Shown: positions 1 through 4,659, counted from the first letter of the stretch. The stretch is 12,983 nucleotides of DNA from Candidatus Buchananbacteria bacterium RIFCSPLOWO2_02_FULL_46_11b (GCA_001817615.1 MHIR01000064.1:874-13856), one strand, 5' to 3'. Numbers and translations are program-made. Notes: generated by a model from the sequence alone, not told the origin.

Positions 1-15
1 GACCTAACAAAACCC

Positions 16-44
16 TTGACATTTCCCCCGCTTTCCTCTATAAT
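16..44 (+). promoter_or_regulatory. Sigma70-type promoter of rplS
   Basis: A perfect -35 box TTGACA (16-21) and a perfect -10 box TATAAT (39-44) are separated by 17 bp. Transcription should begin near 51, giving a leader of about 30 nt before the rplS ATG at 81. The leader has no Shine-Dalgarno sequence. Confidence 0.9.
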
Positions 45-80
45 CTAAAAGTATCTAACTACTAAACTACTACCCCATTT

Positions 81-464
81 ATGGCCGAAAAAAAAGTAAA
101 GAAAGTTGATCACGAAGACAAGCTGGCGAAAAAGAAAATTGAAAAAGAACCCCTGCCGGAATTAAAGCCGGGCATGACCGTCAAGGTCCACCAGCTGATT
201 ACCGAGCTGGGTCCCAAAGGCGAAAAACAAAGAATCCAGGTTTTTGAAGGCATTATTTTGGCCCATCAGCACGGCCTGGAATCTGGCGCCACGATTACGG
301 TCAGAAAAATCTCCGAAGGCATCGGCGTGGAAAAGATTTTTCCTCTTCATTCTCCCAATGTCATCAAGATTGAACCGGTCAAACAAGCTCGGGTCAGAAA
401 AGCCAAATTATACTATCTGCGCGACTACGGCAAACGGCTGAAGGAAAAACAACTGGCAAAATAA
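81..464 (+). CDS. rplS: 50S ribosomal protein L19
   Basis: Ribosomal protein L19, a component of the large subunit at the subunit interface. The 127-aa product carries the family hallmarks: a KPGMTVKVH stretch (about residues 29-37), RIQVFEGIILA (about 51-61), GVEKIFPLHSPNV (about 82-94) and the C-terminal VRKAKLYYLRDYGKRLKEK. It is slightly longer than the usual ~115 aa because of a lysine-rich N-terminal extension of about 25 residues. The ATG at 81 is the only sensible start and lies about 30 nt behind a consensus promoter. No Shine-Dalgarno sequence precedes it (the upstream bases are ACTACCCCATTT), so initiation probably depends on a short unstructured leader. It is followed by a GC hairpin and then by a tRNA cluster on the same strand. 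The usual partners trmD and rpsP are not visible; the gene lies at the window edge behind its own promoter, so it may be monocistronic. Confidence 0.97.
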   Translation: MAEKKVKKVDHEDKLAKKKIEKEPLPELKPGMTVKVHQLITELGPKGEKQRIQVFEGIILAHQHGLESGATITVRKISEGIGVEKIFPLHSPNVIKIEPVKQARVRKAKLYYLRDYGKRLKEKQLAK

Positions 465-478
465 ATATTCTCCGCATT

Positions 479-508
479 CCCCGTCCTCTGTTTATTCAAG
501 GGACGGGG
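479..508 (+). terminator. Hairpin after rplS, possible weak terminator
   Basis: A perfect 8-bp GC stem, CCCCGTCC (479-486) with GGACGGGG (501-508), closes a 14-nt loop 15 nt after the rplS stop codon. There is no following T-run (TCTGTGCAATAAATA), so as an intrinsic terminator it would be leaky. It may instead protect the mRNA 3' end. Confidence 0.45.
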
Positions 509-533
509 TCTGTGCAATAAATAACCATTAACA

Positions 534-588
534 ATTAACAGTTAACATCCAACGGTTAATTGTTAAATGTTAATTGTTAACTGTTAAT
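534..588. repeat. AT-rich inverted repeat of GTTAAT/ATTAAC units upstream of tRNA-Leu
   Basis: A 14-bp perfect inverted repeat, ATTAACAGTTAACA (534-547) and TGTTAACTGTTAAT (575-588), sits 5 bp before tRNA-Leu. The surrounding sequence (527-588) is built from repeated ATTAAC/GTTAAT units, so more than one fold is possible. Its origin looks like simple-sequence expansion; whether it matters for tRNA transcription is unknown. Confidence 0.75.
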
Positions 589-592
589 ATTC

Positions 593-677
593 GCGGACGT
601 GGCGGAATTGGTATACGCGCATGCTTGAGGTGCATGTGCCGCAAGGCTTGAGGGTTCGAGTCCCTCCGTCCGCACCA
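593..677 (+). tRNA. tRNA-Leu (anticodon GAG)
   Basis: Class II tRNA of 85 nt with CCA encoded. The acceptor GCGGACG (593-599) pairs with CGTCCGC (667-673), followed by discriminator A and CCA (675-677). The D-arm is GCGGAATTGGTATACGC. The anticodon stem CATGC/GCATG holds the loop TTGAGGT, giving anticodon GAG. A variable arm TGCCGCAAGGCTT and the T-arm GAGGG-TTCGAGT-CCCTC follow. The long variable arm and the A73 discriminator fit leucine. The next tRNA begins one base after the CCA end, so the two are almost certainly co-transcribed. Confidence 0.96.
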
Positions 678-678
678 A

Positions 679-755
679 GGGCAACTAGCTCAGTTGGTTA
701 GAGCGTCTCGTTTACACCGAGAAGGTCGGGGGTTCGACTCCCTCGTTGCCCACCA
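679..755 (+). tRNA. tRNA-Val (anticodon UAC)
   Basis: Standard 77-nt tRNA with CCA encoded (753-755). The acceptor GGGCAAC (679-685) pairs with GTTGCCC (745-751). The D-arm is GCTCAGTTGGTTAGAGC. The anticodon stem TCTCG/CGAGA holds the loop TTTACAC, so the anticodon is TAC. The T-arm is GGGGG-TTCGACT-CCCTC. It lies one base after tRNA-Leu. Confidence 0.96.
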
Positions 756-782
756 AGCATAATCCCTACTCCCTAAAAAACT

Positions 783-1040
783 ATGTGGCACATCATCATC
801 GGCCTGCTTATCGTTGTCGCCGGCGCGGCGATTGTCATTAAAGCCGAATGGTTCTACCAAACTTTCGGCACCATCCCCTCGGCGGAAAAATATCTGGGCA
901 CCGAAGGCGGCAGCCGGCTAGGCTATAAATTAATCGGCATTTTAACCTGCGTCATCGGTTTTATGGTCATGACCAATATGCTGGGCGGTTTTCTCTGGTC
1001 AATTTTTGGCGGCTTGTTTGCCGGATTGATTCGGAAATAA
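783..1040 (+). CDS. Small membrane protein, 85 aa, unknown function
   Basis: Function not recognised. The 85-residue product has a hydrophobic N-terminal segment (about residues 3-19, HIIIGLLIVVAGAAIVI). A polar middle contains WFYQTFGTIPSAEKYLGTEGGSRLGYKLIG (about 23-52), and two closely spaced hydrophobic stretches follow (about 50-66 and 67-82). It is predicted to be an integral inner-membrane protein with two or three spans. It sits between tRNA-Val and tRNA-Ala on the same strand, 27 bp after one and 16 bp before the other, and has no clear Shine-Dalgarno sequence (CCCTAAAAAACT precedes the ATG). Small membrane proteins with this build are common in Patescibacteria in my general knowledge, but I cannot name the family. 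The regular codon pattern, the balanced polar and hydrophobic layout and the exact fit between tRNAs support a real gene. Confidence 0.8.
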   Translation: MWHIIIGLLIVVAGAAIVIKAEWFYQTFGTIPSAEKYLGTEGGSRLGYKLIGILTCVIGFMVMTNMLGGFLWSIFGGLFAGLIRK

Positions 1041-1056
1041 AAATCGAATATCTTTT

Positions 1057-1133
1057 GGGCTCGTAGCTCAGCTGGTCAGAGCACCTGCTTTGCAAGCAGG
1101 GGGTCAGGAGTTCGAATCTCCTCGAGTCCACCA
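1057..1133 (+). tRNA. tRNA-Ala (anticodon UGC)
   Basis: 77-nt tRNA with CCA encoded (1131-1133). The acceptor GGGCTCG (1057-1063) pairs with CGAGTCC (1123-1129), giving a G3:U70 wobble, the classic alanine identity element. The anticodon stem CCTGC/GCAGG holds the loop TTTGCAA, anticodon TGC. The T-arm is AGGAG-TTCGAAT-CTCCT. A broken sequence with the same anticodon loop lies just downstream. Confidence 0.96.
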
Positions 1134-1147
1134 AGAAATATAAGTAG

Positions 1148-1241
1148 TCCCGATGTTTCGGCCTTTTAAAAGGCCTAGGATCAAAAATCGGGATCCCGAC
1201 TTTTCACTCAAAGCAAAACGAAGGTGCGAAAACGTCGGGAT
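1148..1241. repeat. Two tandem hairpins with TCCCGA-type arms
   Basis: The first has arms TCCCGAT (1148-1154) and ATCGGGA (1187-1193) around a perfect 16-bp palindrome, GGCCTTTTAAAAGGCC (1160-1175). The second has arms ATCCCGAC (1193-1200) and GTCGGGAT (1234-1241). They abut, share nearly the same arm sequence, and run directly into the D-arm of the broken tRNA that follows. They look like inserted palindromic elements rather than coding sequence. Confidence 0.75.
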
Positions 1242-1358
1242 TCAGCTGGTTAGAACGCCGCATTTGCAATGCGGAGGTCGGCGGTTTTTACCTCGCCGAA
1301 GCCCGACTCTGAATGAAGTGAAGAAGAGGGCGTAGGCGGGCGAATCCGCCCGGGTCCA
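1241..1358 (+). pseudogene. Degenerate tRNA-Ala(UGC)-like gene with a hairpin insert in the T-loop
   Basis: A tRNA body is readable in order: D-arm TTCAGCTGGTTAGAA (1241-1255), anticodon stem CCGCA/TGCGG (1258-1262/1270-1274) with loop TTTGCAA (anticodon TGC), variable loop AGGTC, T-stem GGCGG (1280-1284) and the first two T-loop bases TT. The sequence then breaks for 54 nt (1287-1340) and resumes with CGAAT, CCGCC (1346-1350), acceptor CGGGTCC (1351-1357) and A1358. CCA is missing (AAA follows). A convincing 5' acceptor is also missing: a hairpin occupies that place. The insert itself folds, with CGCC/GGCG and GCCC/GGGC pairs. I call it a pseudogene because both ends of the acceptor stem are damaged. 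A spliced tRNA is an alternative I consider unlikely. Confidence 0.7.
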
Positions 1359-1375
1359 AAAGGTGCGGGATGGGG

Positions 1376-1406
1376 GTCGAGAGTTCGAGTCTCTCCGGGT
1401 CCACCA
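1376..1406 (+). pseudogene. Orphan tRNA 3' end (T-arm, acceptor, CCA)
   Basis: T-stem GAGAG (1379-1383), loop TTCGAGT, stem CTCTC (1391-1395), acceptor 3' strand CGGGTCC (1396-1402), A1403 and CCA (1404-1406) form a perfect tRNA 3' third. No matching 5' acceptor (GGACCCG or GGGCCCG) or anticodon arm lies immediately upstream; the bases before it are AGGTGCGGGATGGGG. Its acceptor strand is identical to that of the broken tRNA ending at 1358, which suggests duplication or rearrangement of one original tRNA gene. Confidence 0.65.
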
Positions 1407-1424
1407 AAGTTATATCACCAAAAT

Positions 1425-1455
1425 AAAAAGACCGGGTTTAATCCCGGCTTTTTTA
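1425..1455 (+). terminator. Intrinsic terminator of the tRNA cluster
   Basis: Stem CCGGG (1432-1436) / CCCGG (1443-1447) with loop TTTAAT, followed by C and a run of six T (1449-1454). An A-run lies on the 5' side, so the hairpin could also work from the other strand. It closes the tRNA region before the next promoter. Confidence 0.88.
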
Positions 1456-1474
1456 ATTATTGATATTAAAAAAG

Positions 1475-1503
1475 TTGACTTTTTCGTAATTTGAATCTAT
1501 AAT
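1475..1503 (+). promoter_or_regulatory. Strong sigma70-type promoter of the structured-leader unit
   Basis: -35 box TTGACT (1475-1480) and perfect -10 box TATAAT (1498-1503) with a 17-bp spacer. Expected start of transcription is near 1510. It lies directly after the preceding terminator, so the unit downstream is independently expressed. Confidence 0.88.
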
Positions 1504-1509
1504 AAAAAT

Positions 1510-1727
1510 ACTGCGTAATTCAGCTGCGGCTAGATATTTCGCCCATTATGCGATTGCGTCTACCGCAGCCAGCCGAGGATGGCCGCGCTGGACATCCTCA
1601 GTCTGCAAACAACTCCCTTTTTAGGGAGATAGCATAGATCTTTAATGTCACAATATCGCTTTCCATCCCCCGTAAGGCTCTTTTATCGGGAGCAGAGGCT
1701 CCCGACTACTGCGAGGAGAATAGACAA
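1510..1727 (+). ncRNA. Structured 5' leader of the 59-aa membrane protein, possible regulatory RNA
   Basis: About 218 nt lie between the expected transcription start and the ATG. Clear helices are: GCTGCGG (1523-1529) plus TAGA (1531-1534) with TCTA (1559-1562) plus CCGCAGC (1563-1569), 11 bp with one bulge and an inner TCGC/GCGA hairpin (1539-1542/1550-1553); GAGGATG/CATCCTC (1575-1581/1593-1599); CTCCCT/AGGGAG (1613-1618/1623-1628); and TCGGGAGC/GCTCCCGA (1686-1693/1698-1705), ending 8 nt before the Shine-Dalgarno sequence. I recognise no known riboswitch or housekeeping RNA core. It is either a regulatory leader or a small RNA with its own function; the boundaries are inferred. Confidence 0.55.
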
Positions 1728-1907
1728 ATGAGTAACCTGCTCAACTCTGATCTTTTTATCGCCCTGACCTCGTTTGCAATCTGCGTGACAATCATTACTG
1801 CCGGTCTGCTGGGAGTAATACACCTTTATGACCGTCAAAATCGAAAAATCACGCTGGCATTTATCAAATGGGGTCTATGGCCCGGCCGAGAAGCTGACGA
1901 CAGGTAA
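1728..1907 (+). CDS. Single-span membrane protein, 59 aa, unknown function
   Basis: The 59-codon frame starts at ATG 1728, which has one of the best Shine-Dalgarno sequences in the window: AGGAG at 1714-1718, 9 nt upstream. The product begins MSNLLNSDLF. It has one hydrophobic span (about residues 9-34, through SFAICVTIITAGLLGVIHLY), then a basic segment (DRQNRK, 35-40), an amphipathic stretch ITLAFIKWGLWPG and an acidic tail EADDR. A single transmembrane helix with the N-terminus outside is the natural reading, by the positive-inside rule. A terminator begins 22 bp after the stop, and a strong promoter lies 218 nt upstream of the start site, so this is a complete one-gene unit. Function not recognised. 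Possibilities include a small regulatory membrane protein or a toxin-like peptide under RNA control; nothing in the sequence decides between them. Confidence 0.68.
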   Translation: MSNLLNSDLFIALTSFAICVTIITAGLLGVIHLYDRQNRKITLAFIKWGLWPGREADDR

Positions 1908-1929
1908 TTTTGTCCGTCTGCCTCTCAAT

Positions 1930-1960
1930 ATCCTCTACTATAAAAGTGGAGGATTTTTTT
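1930..1960 (+). terminator. Intrinsic terminator of the 59-aa unit
   Basis: Ten-pair stem ATCCTCTACT (1930-1939) / AGTGGAGGAT (1945-1954), including one T-G pair, with loop ATAAA and a run of seven T (1954-1960). Strong and correctly placed after the stop at 1907. Confidence 0.9.
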
Positions 1961-2008
1961 ATTCGAATAGTATTCGAGTTATTAGAACAGAATTCGAGAA
2001 AAGGTTAA

Positions 2009-3262
2009 CTAGAATAAACTCTTTTGTCTCATCTGCTTTCTTTCATTTGACTTAAAAACTTTGACCACGCCGTAAACCCCGTCGTAGCCCGCCGAAATTT
2101 CAACCCGGCCTTCTCGGACATTTTTAATCCCCTGCGCCACTTCCGGCAAAGTGATTTTTGCCAGTTCTTCAAGCGGCAGGTCTAAAAGAATTTTAAACTC
2201 GCTGCCGCCTTTTTTAATCAAATCAAAATAAGCCGCCGCCACTTTTTTCGTGTTTTTCCCCTGATCCAGGGCTTCGGCGATGATTTCCGCCAGCGGCACC
2301 AAGCTTTTATAGGGAACGCCGTTTGGCTTAAAACTCTCCAGCCGGCCGGCCAATTTTTCCACGCGGTTTAAAACGCCGACAGTCAGCGGCTTTTTGCAAA
2401 CCGGACAAAGGCCGTTATTTTTTTTGGTCTGCGCCGGCGAGAACTGGACTTCGCATTTAGCGTGGCCGTCCCAGTGGTATTTGCCTTCTTCGGGAAAAAA
2501 TTCAATCGTGTACAAAAATCTTTTTTTGTCTTTTTCTTTAATAATCCGACAAATTTCTTCAAAACTCAATTCGTCTTCGAGAATTTCAAAAACATTGGCT
2601 TCGCGCCCGAGATTGGCTGGCGAATGCGCGTCGGAATTGGAGATTAAAGCGATTTTATCCAAAGCCGACAGCCGCCAGTTCATGGCCGGATCGGATGATA
2701 AACCCGTTTCAATCGCGTAAATATATTTTGTCTGGTCGCCGAAGCATTCATTTAAAGAATCAAAACCAGAGTAAGAGCCAAAAACCGAAAACCACGGCGT
2801 CCAGACGTGAGCCGGAACCACTAATGAGGCGGGATTGGCCGCCAGAACAATCTTTACAACCTCAATGGCCGACAAGCCCATGATCGGCCGGCCGTCGGCT
2901 TTTAAATTAACTTTCCGCTTTTCCAGCTCAATAATGATTTTATCAATGGTTTCAAAATCCGGCGCGAAAAGGCAAAGATGAATCCGCCGGCATTTGCCGC
3001 CTTGAGTGTAAATGCAGGAGACTTCCGTATTCAGCATAAATAATACCGAGGTTGGGTCGGCTTTAAGACGATATAATCCCGGCCGGTCTTCAACCAATTT
3101 CTGCTTTAATTCTTTCAGCCAGGCCGGATGCGTCCAATCGGCGCAGGCGACAATATCAATGCCCTTCCATTTTGCCCATTGGCTGATATGCTCTAAATCC
3201 AAATCTTTAGAGCAGGCGCGGGAATATTTTGAATGAATGTGGAGATCGGCGATAATGCGCAT
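2009..3262 (-). CDS. Endonuclease Q family protein (PHP domain, deaminated-base repair)
   Basis: A 417-aa homologue of endonuclease Q, which nicks DNA 5' to deaminated bases (uracil, hypoxanthine, xanthine) and abasic sites. The PHP metal site is visible: DLHIHS (D6, H8, H10), D42 in CADWTHP, E80 in LNTE, H95, H152 in VPAHVW, and D211/H213 in SNSDAHS. A zinc knuckle follows: H267-x2-C270 and C286-x2-C289 (GLCPVCKKPLTVGVLNRVEKLAGR), with the LTVGVLNRVE run typical of EndoQ. The first zinc pair appears to be His-Cys rather than Cys-Cys. The C-terminal domain contains AGYDGVYG (391-398), also an EndoQ feature. The protein ends in QKSLF, which resembles a bacterial beta-clamp-binding peptide. The ATG at 3262 has no Shine-Dalgarno sequence but starts exactly at the PHP strand, so it is accepted. 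It is alone on its strand here, separated from the kinase gene by a repeat-rich gap. Confidence 0.88.
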   Translation of the reverse strand: MRIIADLHIHSKYSRACSKDLDLEHISQWAKWKGIDIVACADWTHPAWLKELKQKLVEDRPGLYRLKADPTSVLFMLNTEVSCIYTQGGKCRRIHLCLFAPDFETIDKIIIELEKRKVNLKADGRPIMGLSAIEVVKIVLAANPASLVVPAHVWTPWFSVFGSYSGFDSLNECFGDQTKYIYAIETGLSSDPAMNWRLSALDKIALISNSDAHSPANLGREANVFEILEDELSFEEICRIIKEKDKKRFLYTIEFFPEEGKYHWDGHAKCEVQFSPAQTKKNNGLCPVCKKPLTVGVLNRVEKLAGRLESFKPNGVPYKSLVPLAEIIAEALDQGKNTKKVAAAYFDLIKKGGSEFKILLDLPLEELAKITLPEVAQGIKNVREGRVEISAGYDGVYGVVKVFKSNERKQMRQKSLF

Positions 3263-3271
3263 AGTTCAGGC

Positions 3272-3350
3272 ATTAGGTTTTTAGCCCGCCTCGACTCGTC
3301 TTGGTTAAATCATTGGTGAGTCAAGGCGAGGTGGGGGTATTAGGTTTTAG
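3272..3350. repeat. Imperfect palindrome flanked by a short direct repeat, in the EndoQ leader
   Basis: The repeat ATTAGGTTTTTAG (3272-3284) recurs as ATTAGGTTTTAG (3339-3350), one T shorter. Between them lies an imperfect hairpin: CCGCCTCG and ACTC on the left, and GAGT, CAAGGCGAGG on the right. This is the layout of a small inserted palindromic element with duplicated flanks, though the direct repeat is AT-rich and could be chance. Confidence 0.55.
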
Positions 3351-3377
3351 TATTTTACATTTTAACATTTCAGGAAG

Positions 3378-3386
3378 ATTATATCA
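3378..3386 (-). promoter_or_regulatory. Possible extended -10 promoter of the EndoQ gene
   Basis: On the minus strand TGATATAAT occurs here, a perfect -10 box with the extended TGN motif. No good -35 box is seen 17 bp upstream (AATAAA). Transcription would start near 3371 and give a ~110-nt leader that contains the palindrome at 3285-3338. Confidence 0.5.
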
Positions 3387-3418
3387 ACACCGCTTCTCTT
3401 TTTATTTTTTATAACACA

Positions 3419-3457
3419 CCCTCACCCTGTCCCTCCCCCTAGTCAGGGGGAGGGAAC
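3419..3457. repeat. CCCTCACCCTGT-type hairpin repeat, copy 1
   Basis: A C-rich arm of 21 nt (3419-3439) starts CCCTCACCCTGTCCC. It is followed by a loop of about four bases and a GGGGGAGGGAAC arm (3446-3457); the inner CCCTCCCCCT / AGGGGGAGGG forms a 10-bp hairpin. The same arms occur inverted at 3583-3650. Confidence 0.85.
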
Positions 3458-3467
3458 AAAAGACGGG

Positions 3468-3503
3468 TTTAGTAGCGACAGGTCGCGACCTGTCGCTACT
3501 AAA
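3468..3503. repeat. Perfect 36-bp palindrome
   Basis: TTTAGTAGCGACAGGTCG (3468-3485) is followed directly by its exact reverse complement (3486-3503), with no spacer. Such a perfect palindrome is very unlikely by chance. It lies between two inverted copies of the C-rich hairpin repeat. Confidence 0.93.
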
Positions 3504-3582
3504 ATAATTTAAATCATGAATAATAAGCGATATAACTTTAAAATAGATAAAACAACATTTTTAAAAAACCATAATAAAAATA

Positions 3583-3650
3583 GTTCCCTCCCCCCATCGC
3601 CTCGCTTCGCTCGTCGAAGCGGGCAATCGGGGGGAGGGACAGGGTGAGGG
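3583..3650. repeat. CCCTCACCCTGT-type hairpin repeat, copy 2 (inverted)
   Basis: It is the reverse complement of copy 1 in both arms: GTTCCCTCCCCCC (3583-3595) and a G-rich 21-nt arm (3630-3650) that matches copy 1 perfectly when inverted. The loop differs: here it is about 33 nt and contains its own hairpin, CGCTTCG/CGAAGCG (3603-3609/3615-3621). Conserved arms with a variable loop mark a mobile-like palindromic repeat family. Confidence 0.85.
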
Positions 3651-3652
3651 GA

Positions 3653-3691
3653 AGAAAAAAAATAAAAAGGCGCGAACTTTACGTTCACGCC
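3653..3691 (-). terminator. Intrinsic terminator of the PfkB-family gene, containing its stop codon
   Basis: On the minus strand GGCG-T-GAAC (3691-3683) pairs with GTTC-G-CGCC (3677-3669) around a 5-nt loop, and the T-rich tract from 3668 to 3653 follows. The T/G pair is a wobble only in the minus-strand RNA (it is C/A in the other), so the hairpin is built for leftward transcription. The TGA stop (3687-3685) is inside the stem. Confidence 0.88.
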
Positions 3692-4617
3692 CAGGTTTTA
3701 TTCATTGCCTCCTCAAAGGTCGGCACATTGGTTGTTCCCGGCCGCGTCACTTTAATGCCGGAAGCCACCGTCGCCAGGGCAAAAGCCGCCGGCAATTCAT
3801 AACCCCTGCAAACCGCCGCCAGAAAAAATCCCAAAAAGCAATCGCCGGCGCCGGTCTCATTGATTTTCGGCTGGCCGTTGACATAAGCCGGCAAATTCAG
3901 CCGCAAGCCGTCGCGATTTAAAAGCAGCGCGCCCTGCTCGTCGCAAGTCACAATCGCCATCTGGCTGAATTTCAAAAAGGGCTCAAGCGCCTCAAGATTG
4001 ACTTCCTCCAGTTTACAGCCCAAATAAGCGGCCGCTTCATGGCGGTTCAAAAACAGCCAATCCGCCCAATCGGCAATCTGGGCAAACAGGGCCCTATTGG
4101 CAATCAAATTCTGCCGCGGATTAAGGACGCGGATGCCGTAGCCTTTGGCCAGCAGACATTGGGCCAAGAGCACCTCGCTTTGATCGGGCATTAAGCCGGT
4201 TACCACTTGAAATTGCGGCTGGTTTTCCTTCAGCGCCTCGGTAATCTTTTCGTAATCAATTCTCACCACTTCAGGCTTATGAGACCAGCAGCCTTGGCTT
4301 GGTTCAATGCTGGCAAAAGCCGTGCCTTTTCGCACCGGCAAAAGCAGATGCGGAATTGATCTCTCAACCAATAAATCTCTGGTTAAATCGGCCAGCTTGT
4401 CTTTGCCGACGGCGCCGATTAAAAGCGGCCGGCAGCCGCAGGTTTTCAGGGACCAAACCACGTTCAAGGAAGTCCCAGCCACGCCCAACCTCATGTTTCC
4501 CGGTATTTTTTGGCCCGGCGCGGGTTGAGAAATATTATCCCAAACCACTTCCGGATTGACCGAATAGCCGACTAAAATCGGATACTTGCTTCTTTTCTTC
4601 CAAAAATTCCAATTCAT
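3685..4617 (-). CDS. PfkB/ribokinase-family sugar or nucleoside kinase
   Basis: A 310-aa kinase of the PfkB (ribokinase) family, which transfers the ATP gamma-phosphate to a hydroxyl of a sugar, nucleoside or related molecule. The N-terminal signature is in LGVAGTSLNVVWSLKTCG (about residues 44-61; the usual GG is AG), then IGAVGKD. The middle has the LNRHEAAAYLG segment (the N-x-x-E motif), and the C-terminal anion-hole and catalytic motif is NETGAGDCFLGFF (about 253-265), with the Asp of GAGD as base. The length is normal for the family. ATG 4617 follows a perfect AGGAGG (4630-4625) 7 nt upstream, the best ribosome-binding site in the window. The gene is last in the leftward amino-sugar cluster, 174 bp after the uridyltransferase gene, and ends in a strong terminator. 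The substrate cannot be read from the sequence; an amino sugar or hexose is a reasonable guess from the neighbours. Confidence 0.88.
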   Translation of the reverse strand: MNWNFWKKRSKYPILVGYSVNPEVVWDNISQPAPGQKIPGNMRLGVAGTSLNVVWSLKTCGCRPLLIGAVGKDKLADLTRDLLVERSIPHLLLPVRKGTAFASIEPSQGCWSHKPEVVRIDYEKITEALKENQPQFQVVTGLMPDQSEVLLAQCLLAKGYGIRVLNPRQNLIANRALFAQIADWADWLFLNRHEAAAYLGCKLEEVNLEALEPFLKFSQMAIVTCDEQGALLLNRDGLRLNLPAYVNGQPKINETGAGDCFLGFFLAAVCRGYELPAAFALATVASGIKVTRPGTTNVPTFEEAMNKTWA

Positions 4618-4659
4618 GCCTGTTCCTCCTCTGCTTCTTTAGGCTTATTTCTTGTCAAA

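Noticed and set aside
1153..1335. 60-codon open frame over the broken tRNA
   Set aside because: It runs through the hairpins, tRNA D-arm, anticodon arm and insert; composition is Arg-rich and there is no ribosome-binding site.
1510..1727. Known housekeeping RNA (tmRNA, RNase P, 6S, SRP RNA) in the leader region
   Set aside because: I see no tRNA-like ends with a tag frame, no RNase P core, and no SRP Alu/S motifs; the region ends in a ribosome-binding site instead.
1828..2055. 75-codon open frame after the structured leader
   Set aside because: It lies out of frame over the end of the 59-aa gene, lacks a Shine-Dalgarno sequence and reads straight through a strong terminator hairpin and its T-run.
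3516..3647. Short + strand frame starting MNNKRYNFKIDKTTF
   Set aside because: It has no Shine-Dalgarno sequence and its second half is only the translation of the palindromic repeat at 3583-3650.
3272..3650. CRISPR array in the repeat-rich gap
   Set aside because: The repeats are inverted hairpins of different kinds, not evenly spaced direct repeats with spacers, and no cas genes are present.
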